From an uncultured Bacteroidales bacterium (GTDB taxonomy: Bacteria; Bacteroidota; Bacteroidia; Bacteroidales; Paludibacteraceae): a stretch of DNA of 36,447 nucleotides. Location of the stretch: the NCBI GenBank assembly GCA_945827635.1, contig CALZOG010000012.1:1-36447 (forward strand), written 5' to 3'. Position numbers and translations under genes: made by a program. Within the stretch, counting starts at the first letter, position 1, and every line of letters begins with the position of its first letter. This document shows, in pieces, positions 19,661 to 28,034 of the stretch. The notes beneath the pieces are model-generated. The model was not told the DNA's origin. It ran no database searches and saw only the letters and a list, made by a program, of their open reading frames with translations.

Positions 19661-20386
19661 ATGAGACACCTACTCCTCATAGCAGCCTTGCTTCCCCTGG
19701 CACTATTGGCGCAAACGAGCGTATCGCCGTTTGCTATCGGTGCGCAACAACTCAAGGCGTGGGATACGGAGATCAATCTGGATACCATTGACCAGGAGAA
19801 GTTGCCGCAGCGCGTAACTGCCGGCTTGATAGCCACGGCAAATATCAGCAACTACATCATTTATCAGAACAGAAACTACTTCTCATCCTATATGAAAGTA
19901 GGTGCCGATCTTGGCGGTTTTGTTGATTTTACGGTTACCAAGCACTTTGCTATCCAGGGACGGTTGATGCTGACTGCCGAGCAGAACCGGTTTGAGGACA
20001 CCAACGAAGCCAACCTGCTGTGGGCTTTTGGCATAGAGATCCCCGTACTGTTTCTGGCTCGGTTCGGTAATCTGGAGAAAGGTTACCTGTCGGTAGGCGG
20101 AGGACCGTTCACGCACTTCAATTACGCATCGAACATAGGCAAGAAAGGTGCCGAGGTCTATTCGCTGAGTGACAACCACTCCGGATTAGGCGCTTCGATC
20201 AGTTATGAGTTTCCGATAGGCATACAGGTGGTAGCCAACTATTTCGTCAGCCTGACAGATATCGTATCGTTTCACAAACAAAGTGTAGCCACTCACTCGG
20301 TGCAGGGCATTTATCCGCAACGCATCGAACTGGGCATTGCCTACCGCTGGCGCAACACCAAACGCACCTCACCCGATAGCAAATAG
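19661..20386 (+). CDS. Hypothetical outer-membrane beta-barrel protein
   Basis: Signal peptide (MRHLLLIAALLPLALLAQT) and alternating strand-like sequence ending RIELGIAYRWRN. Confidence 0.65.
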   Translation: MRHLLLIAALLPLALLAQTSVSPFAIGAQQLKAWDTEINLDTIDQEKLPQRVTAGLIATANISNYIIYQNRNYFSSYMKVGADLGGFVDFTVTKHFAIQGRLMLTAEQNRFEDTNEANLLWAFGIEIPVLFLARFGNLEKGYLSVGGGPFTHFNYASNIGKKGAEVYSLSDNHSGLGASISYEFPIGIQVVANYFVSLTDIVSFHKQSVATHSVQGIYPQRIELGIAYRWRNTKRTSPDSK

Positions 20387-20431
20387 AAGCGCTACAATAC
20401 AACAACACTATCACCCCACATTGATTACACG

Positions 20432-20998
20432 ATGGATACTTTGTCACTTATATTTCTCGCTATCGGTTTGGCTATGGACTGCTTTTCCGTATCCATTGCT
20501 CAAGGCATACAAGGCACCAAGTTTCGTTCCGCCCTGCTGATGGCTGTACTGTTCGGGGCTTTTCAGGGCGGTATGCCGCTCATCTCGTATTATGCAGGTT
20601 CGCTGTTCGCTGCGTTCTTCACGCGCTGGAGTCCGTGGATAGCCCTCGTACTGTTATGCCTGATAGGCGGCAAGATGCTATGGGAAGCCTACAAGGAACG
20701 CAGCGGTCAAGAAAATGCCGACACCGGTAATTCGACACTCGGCATCGGCACAATGTTGCTGCTATCCATAGCAACCAGTATTGACGCACTGTCTATCGGC
20801 GTGCTGTTTATCCCTGTTCCCGAGGTGCTATGGCGGGCTGTGGCGGTAATAGCATGTACCAGCACGTTCTTCTCGGTTATCGGCTATGCGCTTGGCAAAT
20901 CGCTCGGCAAGCACTTCCCCTTCAATGCGAATATCATCGGCGGAATAATCCTAATAATCATCGGCATTAAGATTTGCATCGAGGGAGTGCTGCTGTAA
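20432..20998 (+). CDS. mntP: Manganese efflux pump MntP family
   Basis: AIGLAMDCFSVSIAQGI, MAVLFGAFQGGMPLI, SIATSIDALSIGVLF, NIIGGIILIIIGIKI. Confidence 0.94.
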   Translation: MDTLSLIFLAIGLAMDCFSVSIAQGIQGTKFRSALLMAVLFGAFQGGMPLISYYAGSLFAAFFTRWSPWIALVLLCLIGGKMLWEAYKERSGQENADTGNSTLGIGTMLLLSIATSIDALSIGVLFIPVPEVLWRAVAVIACTSTFFSVIGYALGKSLGKHFPFNANIIGGIILIIIGIKICIEGVLL

Positions 20999-21001
20999 GC
21001 A

Positions 21002-22201
21002 CTACTTGAGCACGCCGAGTTCTTTTCCCACCTTGATAAACGCAGCCACGCCACGGTCGAGTTGCTCTCGCGTATGCGCAGCGCTGACCTGTACGCGGAT
21101 ACGTGCCTGATCTTTAGGCACAACAGGGTAGTAGAAACCTGTAACGTATATTCCCTCCTGCTGCAATGCGGCGGCAAATTCCTGACTGAGTTTGGCGTCA
21201 TACAGCATAACGGCACAAATAGCCGATTCGGTAGGTTTGATATCGAATCCGGCGGCTTTCATCTTCCCGATGAAATACTCGGTGTTGCCGTGCAGGCGAT
21301 CCTGCAGTTCGTTGCTGCGCGTGAGGATCTCCAAAGTCTTCAGTCCGGCAGCGGCAATCATCGGCGGCAGCGAGTTACTGAACAAGTATGGTCGGCTGCG
21401 CTGGCGCAGCAGGTCGATAATCTCTTTCTTGCCGGTTGTGAATCCTCCCACCGACCCACCGAACGCCTTGCCGAGCGTACCGGTTATGATTTCAATCTTG
21501 CCGCGCAGGTTGTAGCGCTCTGTCACACCATGACCTGTCTTTCCGACTACTCCAGCCGAGTGACTCTCGTCCACCATAACCATGGCGTCGTACTTCTGTG
21601 CAAGCTCATAAATCTTATCAAGCGGGCAAACATTGCCGTCCATCGAGAACACTCCATCGGTAGCAATGATGCGGAATCGTTGTGCCTGTGCTGCCTGCAG
21701 TTGTCTCTCCAGATCCTGCATATCGCCGTTGGCGTAACGGTAACGAACAGCTTTGCACAGACGAACACCATCTATGATTGAGGCGTGGTTCAATGCATCG
21801 GAGATAATAGCGTCATCTGCCGTCAGCAGCGGTTCAAACAGTCCGCCGTTGGCATCGAAGCATGAGGCATAAAGAATCGTATCCTCGGTGCCGAAAAAGT
21901 CTGATAGGGCTTTTTCAAGTTGTTTGTGCGTGTCTTGCGTACCGCAGATGAACCTGACGGAAGCCATGCCATAGCCGCGGCGATCCATACAGTCTTTTGC
22001 AGCCTGTATGAGCTCTGCATTGTTTGCCAAACCCAGGTAGTTGTTGGCGCAGAAGTTAATTACATCAGCCTGCTTGCCATCAGCAGCCACCTGAATACCC
22101 GATGTTTGAGGACTGACAATCACGCGTTCGCGTTTGTATAAGCCAGCAGCCTGAATCTGCTGCAGTTCATCCTGTAGATGTTGTTGGAATTTTGTGTACA
22201 T
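21002..22201 (-). CDS. kbl: Glycine C-acetyltransferase (2-amino-3-ketobutyrate CoA ligase)
   Basis: [67 protein letters not shown]. Confidence 0.96.
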   Translation of the reverse strand: MYTKFQQHLQDELQQIQAAGLYKRERVIVSPQTSGIQVAADGKQADVINFCANNYLGLANNAELIQAAKDCMDRRGYGMASVRFICGTQDTHKQLEKALSDFFGTEDTILYASCFDANGGLFEPLLTADDAIISDALNHASIIDGVRLCKAVRYRYANGDMQDLERQLQAAQAQRFRIIATDGVFSMDGNVCPLDKIYELAQKYDAMVMVDESHSAGVVGKTGHGVTERYNLRGKIEIITGTLGKAFGGSVGGFTTGKKEIIDLLRQRSRPYLFSNSLPPMIAAAGLKTLEILTRSNELQDRLHGNTEYFIGKMKAAGFDIKPTESAICAVMLYDAKLSQEFAAALQQEGIYVTGFYYPVVPKDQARIRVQVSAAHTREQLDRGVAAFIKVGKELGVLK

Positions 22202-22230
22202 GGTAGTTATTTTGATTAGTTAGTATTGGC

Positions 22231-23595
22231 TTAACCAAGTTGATTATTCATCCTTTGTATCGCTTCGCCTACAACGTAATTGCTGCCACCGATGAAGATC
22301 AGGTCTTCCGGTTGCGCAGCGGCTTGCGCACGGGCTAATGCTTCCGCCACCGAACCGAATGCCTGCGCCGTTGAGTCAGGATGGATAGCCAGCCACTTGG
22401 CGAGTAACTGTACGGCAGGAAAGGCGCGATGGCTGGCAGGTTGGGTGAAGTAATAGGTTGCCTCTGCGGGCAATAAATGCAACACGTTGTCAATATCCTT
22501 GTCGGCAACCATGCCGAAGACTATATGTTTGCGTTTGTCTATGCGGCGCAACTGATCTACGTACGTGGCAACGCCGTGACTGTTGTGCCCCGTGTCGCAG
22601 ATAGTGAGCGGACGATTGCACAAGGTCTCCCAACGCCCGCACAAGCCGGTGTAAGTCACTACATTGGCAAAGCCTTCGGCTATGGCGGGAGAGTTGAGGG
22701 TTGAGAGTTGAGAGTGGGTGCGCAGCACTTGCAAGGCGACGCAGGCAGTCTGCAGGTTACGCTGCTGATAATCGCCGCGTAGTTCACAATCGGGCGCGAG
22801 ACGCAGGCGTTGGCGTCGCAGGAATTCGCATTGGTCAGCAAACCACAAGCGGCAGCCGGTTGTCTCCAATCCATCGCCAAGAATGCCGCACTCTTCGGCA
22901 CGGCTGAGGAAAACAGGCGCAGTTTGCGGGTGCGTCTCGCCAATCACGCAGGGAACACCGGGTTTGATTATTCCGGCTTTCTGCGTGGCAATCTCGGCGA
23001 GCGAATGCCCGAGCAGATCAGTATGATCCATGCCGATATTGGTGATAACACTCAGCACAGGTGTAATAATATTAGTAGCATCCAGCAGCCCTCCCAAGCC
23101 GACTTCGATCACGGCTATATCCACGTTCTGCTCCATCAGCCAGCAGAACGCCATAGCCGTGGTGATCTCGAAGAACGAGGGTTGCAGTTCGGCAAACAGC
23201 GCTTGATGGTCTTCAACAAAACGTGCCACAAAAGTCTCGGGAATAAGGGAAAAACCTACCTCTCCGGGATTATCATGGCAGGAACGCCGGCGCTCAATCA
23301 CGCGCACCCGTTCGCAGAACGACACAAGATGCGGTGAGGTGTACAACCCCACTTTGTAGCCCGCTGCAGCCAGTGCAGAGGCAATGAGGTGCGAGGTGGA
23401 TCCTTTGCCGTTGGTGCCGGCTACATGAACCACGGGAAAATTGAAAATTGAAAATTGAGAATTGAAAGGTCGAGTATCCAGTGCAGCCATCAGTCGGCGC
23501 ATAGTATCCAAACCTGGCTTATACGCCGCAGCACCCACCTGATGAAAAGGCGGTGCTATCGAATAGAGATATGTCAATGCTGCATCAAAACTCAT
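22231..23595 (-). CDS. folC: Bifunctional folylpolyglutamate/dihydrofolate synthase
   Basis: VVHVAGTNGKGSTSHLIASAL, TSPHLVSFCERVRV, EVGLGGLLDATNI, NIGMDHTDLLG. Confidence 0.95.
   Translation of the reverse strand: MSFDAALTYLYSIAPPFHQVGAAAYKPGLDTMRRLMAALDTRPFNSQFSIFNFPVVHVAGTNGKGSTSHLIASALAAAGYKVGLYTSPHLVSFCERVRVIERRRSCHDNPGEVGFSLIPETFVARFVEDHQALFAELQPSFFEITTAMAFCWLMEQNVDIAVIEVGLGGLLDATNIITPVLSVITNIGMDHTDLLGHSLAEIATQKAGIIKPGVPCVIGETHPQTAPVFLSRAEECGILGDGLETTGCRLWFADQCEFLRRQRLRLAPDCELRGDYQQRNLQTACVALQVLRTHSQLSTLNSPAIAEGFANVVTYTGLCGRWETLCNRPLTICDTGHNSHGVATYVDQLRRIDKRKHIVFGMVADKDIDNVLHLLPAEATYYFTQPASHRAFPAVQLLAKWLAIHPDSTAQAFGSVAEALARAQAAAQPEDLIFIGGSNYVVGEAIQRMNNQLG
22693..22713 (-). repeat. Heptamer array inside folC (GTTGAGG-GTTGAGA-GTTGAGA on the plus strand)
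   Basis: Three 7-bp units, 21 bp, encoding part of SQLSTLNS. Confidence 0.85.
23436..23463 (-). repeat. Heptamer array inside folC (GAAAATT x3 + GAGAATT on the plus strand)
   Basis: Four 7-bp units encoding FNSQFSIFNF just before the P-loop HVAGTNGKGS. Confidence 0.88.
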
Positions 23596-23625
23596 ACATC
23601 TCAGGTGAGGAAAGTACTATAAAAG

Positions 23626-23675
23626 TACGATAAAACTTCGATAAACCCTCGATAAACCCCCGATGGAACGGAACG
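23626..23675 (+). repeat. 'CGAT ladder' element copy 1
   Basis: TACGATAAAAC TTCGATAAACC CTCGATAAACC CCCGATGGAACGGAACG, then T6; CGAT at 23628, 23639, 23650, 23661. Confidence 0.9.
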
Positions 23676-23679
23676 TTTT

Positions 23680-26600
23680 TTAACTGAAACTATAGGTGAG
23701 TATGTTATCTTTGCGTTGCGCACTCAGCCAGTGGTAGAACGGTTTGGTTACACGTATATGTACGGTTCGTGCTGTGAGGGTTATGCCGTTGTGGTGCAAC
23801 GAATCCTCAACGCGGAATCTGATAACCAATCCGTCGTTGTCGTTCGCCTGCTCGCACTGCTCCTGAAAATCTCCCGCCCACGCTTCGGTAAGTTTGTCAA
23901 CAGGCATAGTGAGAGTGAGGTTGTGGACGCGATTCTTCTGTGCGTCCTGCAGGAGTTGTACATCCTTGACACGGCACTCATATTCGGCTTCGGCAAACGG
24001 AACATCCTTGTAGTACCTTCCGCCCCACCCTCTCGGCTGAACCTGCAGAGAGACGAAGGCATACACATCTTTTTTCAGCAGCGGAGCAAAGCGTTTGTAA
24101 TCCTCACCGAAGATCATGAACTCGTAACTGCCGGTATAATCCTCGATGGTATAACGTCCGTACAATGTACCCTTCTGCGAAGTACGCTCCTCGGCAGCGG
24201 TGATTATTCCGCCAACGTTGATGATACGTTTCTCATGCGCGTGTATCCATTCTTCAGGCGACACGCGTGCCTGTTGCGGAGCTGCATCGGACACAACCTC
24301 TTTCTCTTCGGTCACAGGTTCGCCGTCTGCATCACTGGTCACGATGGTTTCGATGGTTGTCTCCTGCTCGTCGCTTCTGCTATCGTTGCCACCTTGTGCA
24401 AACTGGGCGATTGCGGCGGCACGTTGTTCGGGTTTCTCCCAATCGCGGAAATGCTTGAGTTCCTCAGCGGTAACCGAGCACAGTTCGCGCACCTCAAACT
24501 CGTAATCATCCAGCGGGTGAGCGGAGAGGTAGATGCCGATCATCTCTTTCTCCTTGTTGAGGCGTTCAATGTTCGTCATACGCGGCACGTTGGGCAGTTC
24601 GGGTTTCTGTATATCCACTTCCATGTCCGCTGCGCCGAACAAGGTGAACTGGTTGTCGGCTTTGTTCTGCTGGTAGAGGTTGCCGTAGCGAACGAGCGTA
24701 TCGAGCACAACTTCGCCCTTGGAGTTATAACCTAACAGTTGCTCGCGGTAGAGCCCCTGGAAGCAGTCGAACGCTCCGGCATAGGCGAGACTTTCGATTG
24801 TCTTCTTGTTGCAGGCAGTAAGGTTGACGCGTTCCACAAAATCGAATATATCCTTGTACTTGCCGTTCTTCTCGCGCTCGGAGACGATAGCCTCCACGGC
24901 ATTCTCACCTACTCCCTTCACGCCGCCCAAGCCGAAGCGTATATCGCCCTTGCTGTTCGCCATGAAGTTCAGTCCCGACTCGTTGACGTCCGGCTCGAGT
25001 ACGCGGATGTTCATCTCGGTGCACTCGTCCATGAGGCGGGTTACATCCTTGGTGCTGTTCTTGAGGATAGTGAGGTTAGCCGCCATGAACTCGGAGGGAT
25101 AATGCGCCTTGAGATAAGCAGTCTGGTAGGCGACCCATGAGTAGCACGCTGCGTGCGACTTGTTGAAGGCATAGGATGCGAACTTCTCCCAATCTGCCCA
25201 AATCTTGTCAAGTATCTTCGGGTCATGACCGTTCGCCTTGCCGCCTGTCATAAACTTGCCTTTCAACTCCTGCAGGATAGCCATCTGCTTCTTACCCATG
25301 GCTTTACGGAGTTTGTCGCTCTCGCCGCGGGTGAAGTTGGCAAGCAGTCGTGACAGAAGCATGACTTGCTCCTGATAGACCGTTACGCCATAGGTGTCCT
25401 TCAGGTACTTCTCCATGACAGGTATATCGTAGGTCACAGGCTCCACACCGTGCTTGCGGCGGATGAACTGCGGGATATAATCCATCGGTCCGGGTCGGTA
25501 CAAGGCGTTCATGGCTATCAGGTCGCCCATCACGGTCGGCTTGAGTTGGCGCATGTAACTGCGCATTCCCGAGGACTCAAACTGGAAAACGGCTACCGTT
25601 CGCCCTTCCTGGAACAGTTTGTATGTCAGTTCGTCGTCCAGAGGAATGTGGTCGATGTCAACCTCTATTCCCTTGGTGCGCTTGATAGTTCGTATGCATT
25701 CTTTGATGATCGACAGGGTGATCAGTCCGAGGAAGTCCATCTTGATCAGTCCTACCGACTCCACCACATGACCGTCGTACTGGGTCACAAGCACGCGTTT
25801 TTGCGTCTTGGGGTCGAGCACGGAAGCCAGCGGAGCGAACTTAGTCAGATCGTCGGCACCGATGATCACGCCACAGGCATGTATGCCTACCTGGCGGATA
25901 GTATCCTCTAATTGTGCAGCGTACTCCAAGGTGTTATGCAGTACGGGATCATCGCCCTCGTATATCTGACGGAGTTCGTCGATGTACTTGTAGCAGTTGC
26001 GGAGGTTAACCTTGGGTTTCTTGCCTTTATCATCCTTGACCGAATCGGGGAAGTCGCGATCGGGAACGAGCGACTTGAGCTGGTTGCTCATGGGTATAGG
26101 CACGCCTTGTACGCGCGCCACGTCGGCAAGAGCCGAACGCGTAGCCATCTTGCCGTAGGTGATGATATGTGCCACATGGGTAGCACCGTACTTCTGCGAC
26201 ACCCAATCGAGCACCTTGCCGCGACCGGAATCCTCGAAGTCGGTATCTATATCCGGCAGGGATATACGGTCGGGGTTCAGGAATCGCTCGAACAGCAGGT
26301 CGTACTTCAGCGGATCGAGGTCGGTTATCTTCAGGCAGTACGCGACCACCGAACCGGCAGCGGAGCCACGTCCCGGTCCGACGCTCACGTCCAGTTCCTC
26401 ACGGGCGGCACGGATAAAGTCCATCACAATGAGGAAGTATCCGGGGAAACCCATGGTTTTCATAGTATGGAGTTCAAACTTGATACGCTCCTCCTGCTCG
26501 TCGGTCAGCGTGTCTCCGTAACGCTCGTGGGCACCTTTATAGGTGAGGTATTGCAAGTAATCCGCCTCGAACTTTATGCGGTAGAGTCGATCGTAACCTC

Positions 26601-27714
26601 CGAGTTTGTGGATACGTTTCTCCGCCTCAGCCTCGGTCATGATCACCTCTCCGTGCTCGTTGCGCGTGAACTCGTTGTAGAGTTGCTCGTGTGTGAACTT
26701 CTGCCGCCACTGCTCCTCCGTGCCGAACGACTCGGGTATATCGAACAGCGGCATAATAGGGTCTTTGTCCAGGTCATAGATCTCCACCTTGCTTGCCACC
26801 TCCAGGGTGTTGGCGAGTGCTTCGGGGATATCGTCGAAGATACGTTTCATCTCCTCGGGTGTCTTGAGCCACTCCTGCTTGGTGTACATCAGTTTGCGTG
26901 GTTCGGAGATCTTCTGGTTGGTTGACAGACAGATCAGGTGCTCATGCGCCTCGGCGTTCTGCTCGTCGAGGAAGTGCGCATCGTTGGTGCAGATAATCTT
27001 TACGTCATACTTCCGCGCCAGTTCGATGAGCACGGGATTGACCCGCCTCTGCTCCTGATAGGTCTCCTGGTTGCCGTTGGGTTTGTCGGTCTGGTGGCGC
27101 TGGAGTTCGATGTAATAATCGTCGCCGAACACGCGCTTGAACCACTGCACCGTTTCTTCCGCTCCTGCGCGGTCGCCATGCAGCACTTTCTGACTGAGTT
27201 CACCGCCGAGACATGCCGAGCAGGCGATCACGCCCTCATGATACTGCTCCAGCAGTTCTTTGTCAATACGCGGACGCGAGTAGAACGCATCGTCCATGAA
27301 CCCTGCACTGGTCAGTTTGCACAGGTTATGGTACCCCAGTTCGTTTTTCGCAAGCAGAATGAGGTGGAAGCCCGACTTGTCGATCTGATCTACTTTGCCG
27401 TCCGGCCATGTGTACTGCTCGTTGGTCATCGAGCGTCGCGTACGCCATGCGCAGTACGCCTCGACGCCAATGATAGGCTTGAAGGGCACAAAGGGCTCGG
27501 AGGCATCGTGCGAATCAGCCCACGCCTCTTTGTTCTTCTTGTTGACTTTCTTGCAATAATCTACGAGTTCCTTTATGCCGTACATATTGCCGTGATCGGT
27601 CAGCGCCACAGCCGGCATGCCGGTGCGGATACACTTATCAACTATATCAGGTACCTTCGACATGCCGTCGAGCGTCGAGTAGTGCGAGTGAACGTGCAGA
27701 TGGACAAAAGACAT
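23680..27714 (-). CDS. dnaE: DNA polymerase III subunit alpha
   Basis: FVHLHVHSHYSTLDGM PHP domain, VGPGRGSAAGSVVAYCL, PDIDTDFEDSGRGKVLDW, GIHACGVII, VYQEQVM. Confidence 0.98.
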   Translation of the reverse strand: MSFVHLHVHSHYSTLDGMSKVPDIVDKCIRTGMPAVALTDHGNMYGIKELVDYCKKVNKKNKEAWADSHDASEPFVPFKPIIGVEAYCAWRTRRSMTNEQYTWPDGKVDQIDKSGFHLILLAKNELGYHNLCKLTSAGFMDDAFYSRPRIDKELLEQYHEGVIACSACLGGELSQKVLHGDRAGAEETVQWFKRVFGDDYYIELQRHQTDKPNGNQETYQEQRRVNPVLIELARKYDVKIICTNDAHFLDEQNAEAHEHLICLSTNQKISEPRKLMYTKQEWLKTPEEMKRIFDDIPEALANTLEVASKVEIYDLDKDPIMPLFDIPESFGTEEQWRQKFTHEQLYNEFTRNEHGEVIMTEAEAEKRIHKLGGYDRLYRIKFEADYLQYLTYKGAHERYGDTLTDEQEERIKFELHTMKTMGFPGYFLIVMDFIRAAREELDVSVGPGRGSAAGSVVAYCLKITDLDPLKYDLLFERFLNPDRISLPDIDTDFEDSGRGKVLDWVSQKYGATHVAHIITYGKMATRSALADVARVQGVPIPMSNQLKSLVPDRDFPDSVKDDKGKKPKVNLRNCYKYIDELRQIYEGDDPVLHNTLEYAAQLEDTIRQVGIHACGVIIGADDLTKFAPLASVLDPKTQKRVLVTQYDGHVVESVGLIKMDFLGLITLSIIKECIRTIKRTKGIEVDIDHIPLDDELTYKLFQEGRTVAVFQFESSGMRSYMRQLKPTVMGDLIAMNALYRPGPMDYIPQFIRRKHGVEPVTYDIPVMEKYLKDTYGVTVYQEQVMLLSRLLANFTRGESDKLRKAMGKKQMAILQELKGKFMTGGKANGHDPKILDKIWADWEKFASYAFNKSHAACYSWVAYQTAYLKAHYPSEFMAANLTILKNSTKDVTRLMDECTEMNIRVLEPDVNESGLNFMANSKGDIRFGLGGVKGVGENAVEAIVSEREKNGKYKDIFDFVERVNLTACNKKTIESLAYAGAFDCFQGLYREQLLGYNSKGEVVLDTLVRYGNLYQQNKADNQFTLFGAADMEVDIQKPELPNVPRMTNIERLNKEKEMIGIYLSAHPLDDYEFEVRELCSVTAEELKHFRDWEKPEQRAAAIAQFAQGGNDSRSDEQETTIETIVTSDADGEPVTEEKEVVSDAAPQQARVSPEEWIHAHEKRIINVGGIITAAEERTSQKGTLYGRYTIEDYTGSYEFMIFGEDYKRFAPLLKKDVYAFVSLQVQPRGWGGRYYKDVPFAEAEYECRVKDVQLLQDAQKNRVHNLTLTMPVDKLTEAWAGDFQEQCEQANDNDGLVIRFRVEDSLHHNGITLTARTVHIRVTKPFYHWLSAQRKDNILTYSFS

Positions 27715-27715
27715 A

Positions 27716-27750
27716 ACGATTTACGATTTACCATTTACGATTTACGATTG
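27716..27750 (-). repeat. Five heptamers forming the predicted dnaE 5' leader (AAATCGT-type on the coding strand)
   Basis: Plus strand ACGATTT ACGATTT ACCATTT ACGATTT ACGATTG, ending 1 nt from the start codon. Confidence 0.92.
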
Positions 27751-27756
27751 GCACTA

Positions 27757-27787
27757 CAAAGGTAGTAAAAAAAATGCACATTTGCAA
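27757..27787 (-). promoter_or_regulatory. Bacteroidetes-type promoter of dnaE (TTG-N20-TACCTTTG)
   Basis: Minus strand TTG (27787-27785), 20-nt spacer, TACCTTTG (27764-27757). Confidence 0.75.
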
Positions 27788-27859
27788 ATTTTTCGTTAAG
27801 TTTTTTCACGTGCAGTGCAAAAAAGAAAAAAAACAGAGATACCGAAACGAAGACATAAC

Positions 27860-27909
27860 CACGATGAAACATCGATATTCCCTCGATAAACCCTCGATCG
27901 AACGGAACG
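27860..27909 (+). repeat. 'CGAT ladder' element copy 2
   Basis: CACGATGAAAC ATCGATATTCC CTCGATAAACC CTCGATCGAACGGAACG, then T6; CGAT at 27862, 27873, 27884, 27895. Confidence 0.9.
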
Positions 27910-28034
27910 TTTTTTGGTAAAATAACGGTTACGAGGGGGCGATACAACGATCGAACGTTTCCATAAAGACAGGTTGCATATCAGTCATAAGCGTTGTGGC
28001 TACACATAGCTACCGAATATAACTATGAATCGTT

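Noticed and set aside
20996-21004. Convergent mntP and kbl stops only 3 bp apart
   Set aside because: Compact convergent ends are not rare, and no hairpin or other structure was visible.
23716-27765. Long plus-strand ORFs (339, 337, 275 aa) opposite dnaE
   Set aside because: Antisense to a clearly recognisable dnaE; they lack family motifs and are likely by-products of codon composition.
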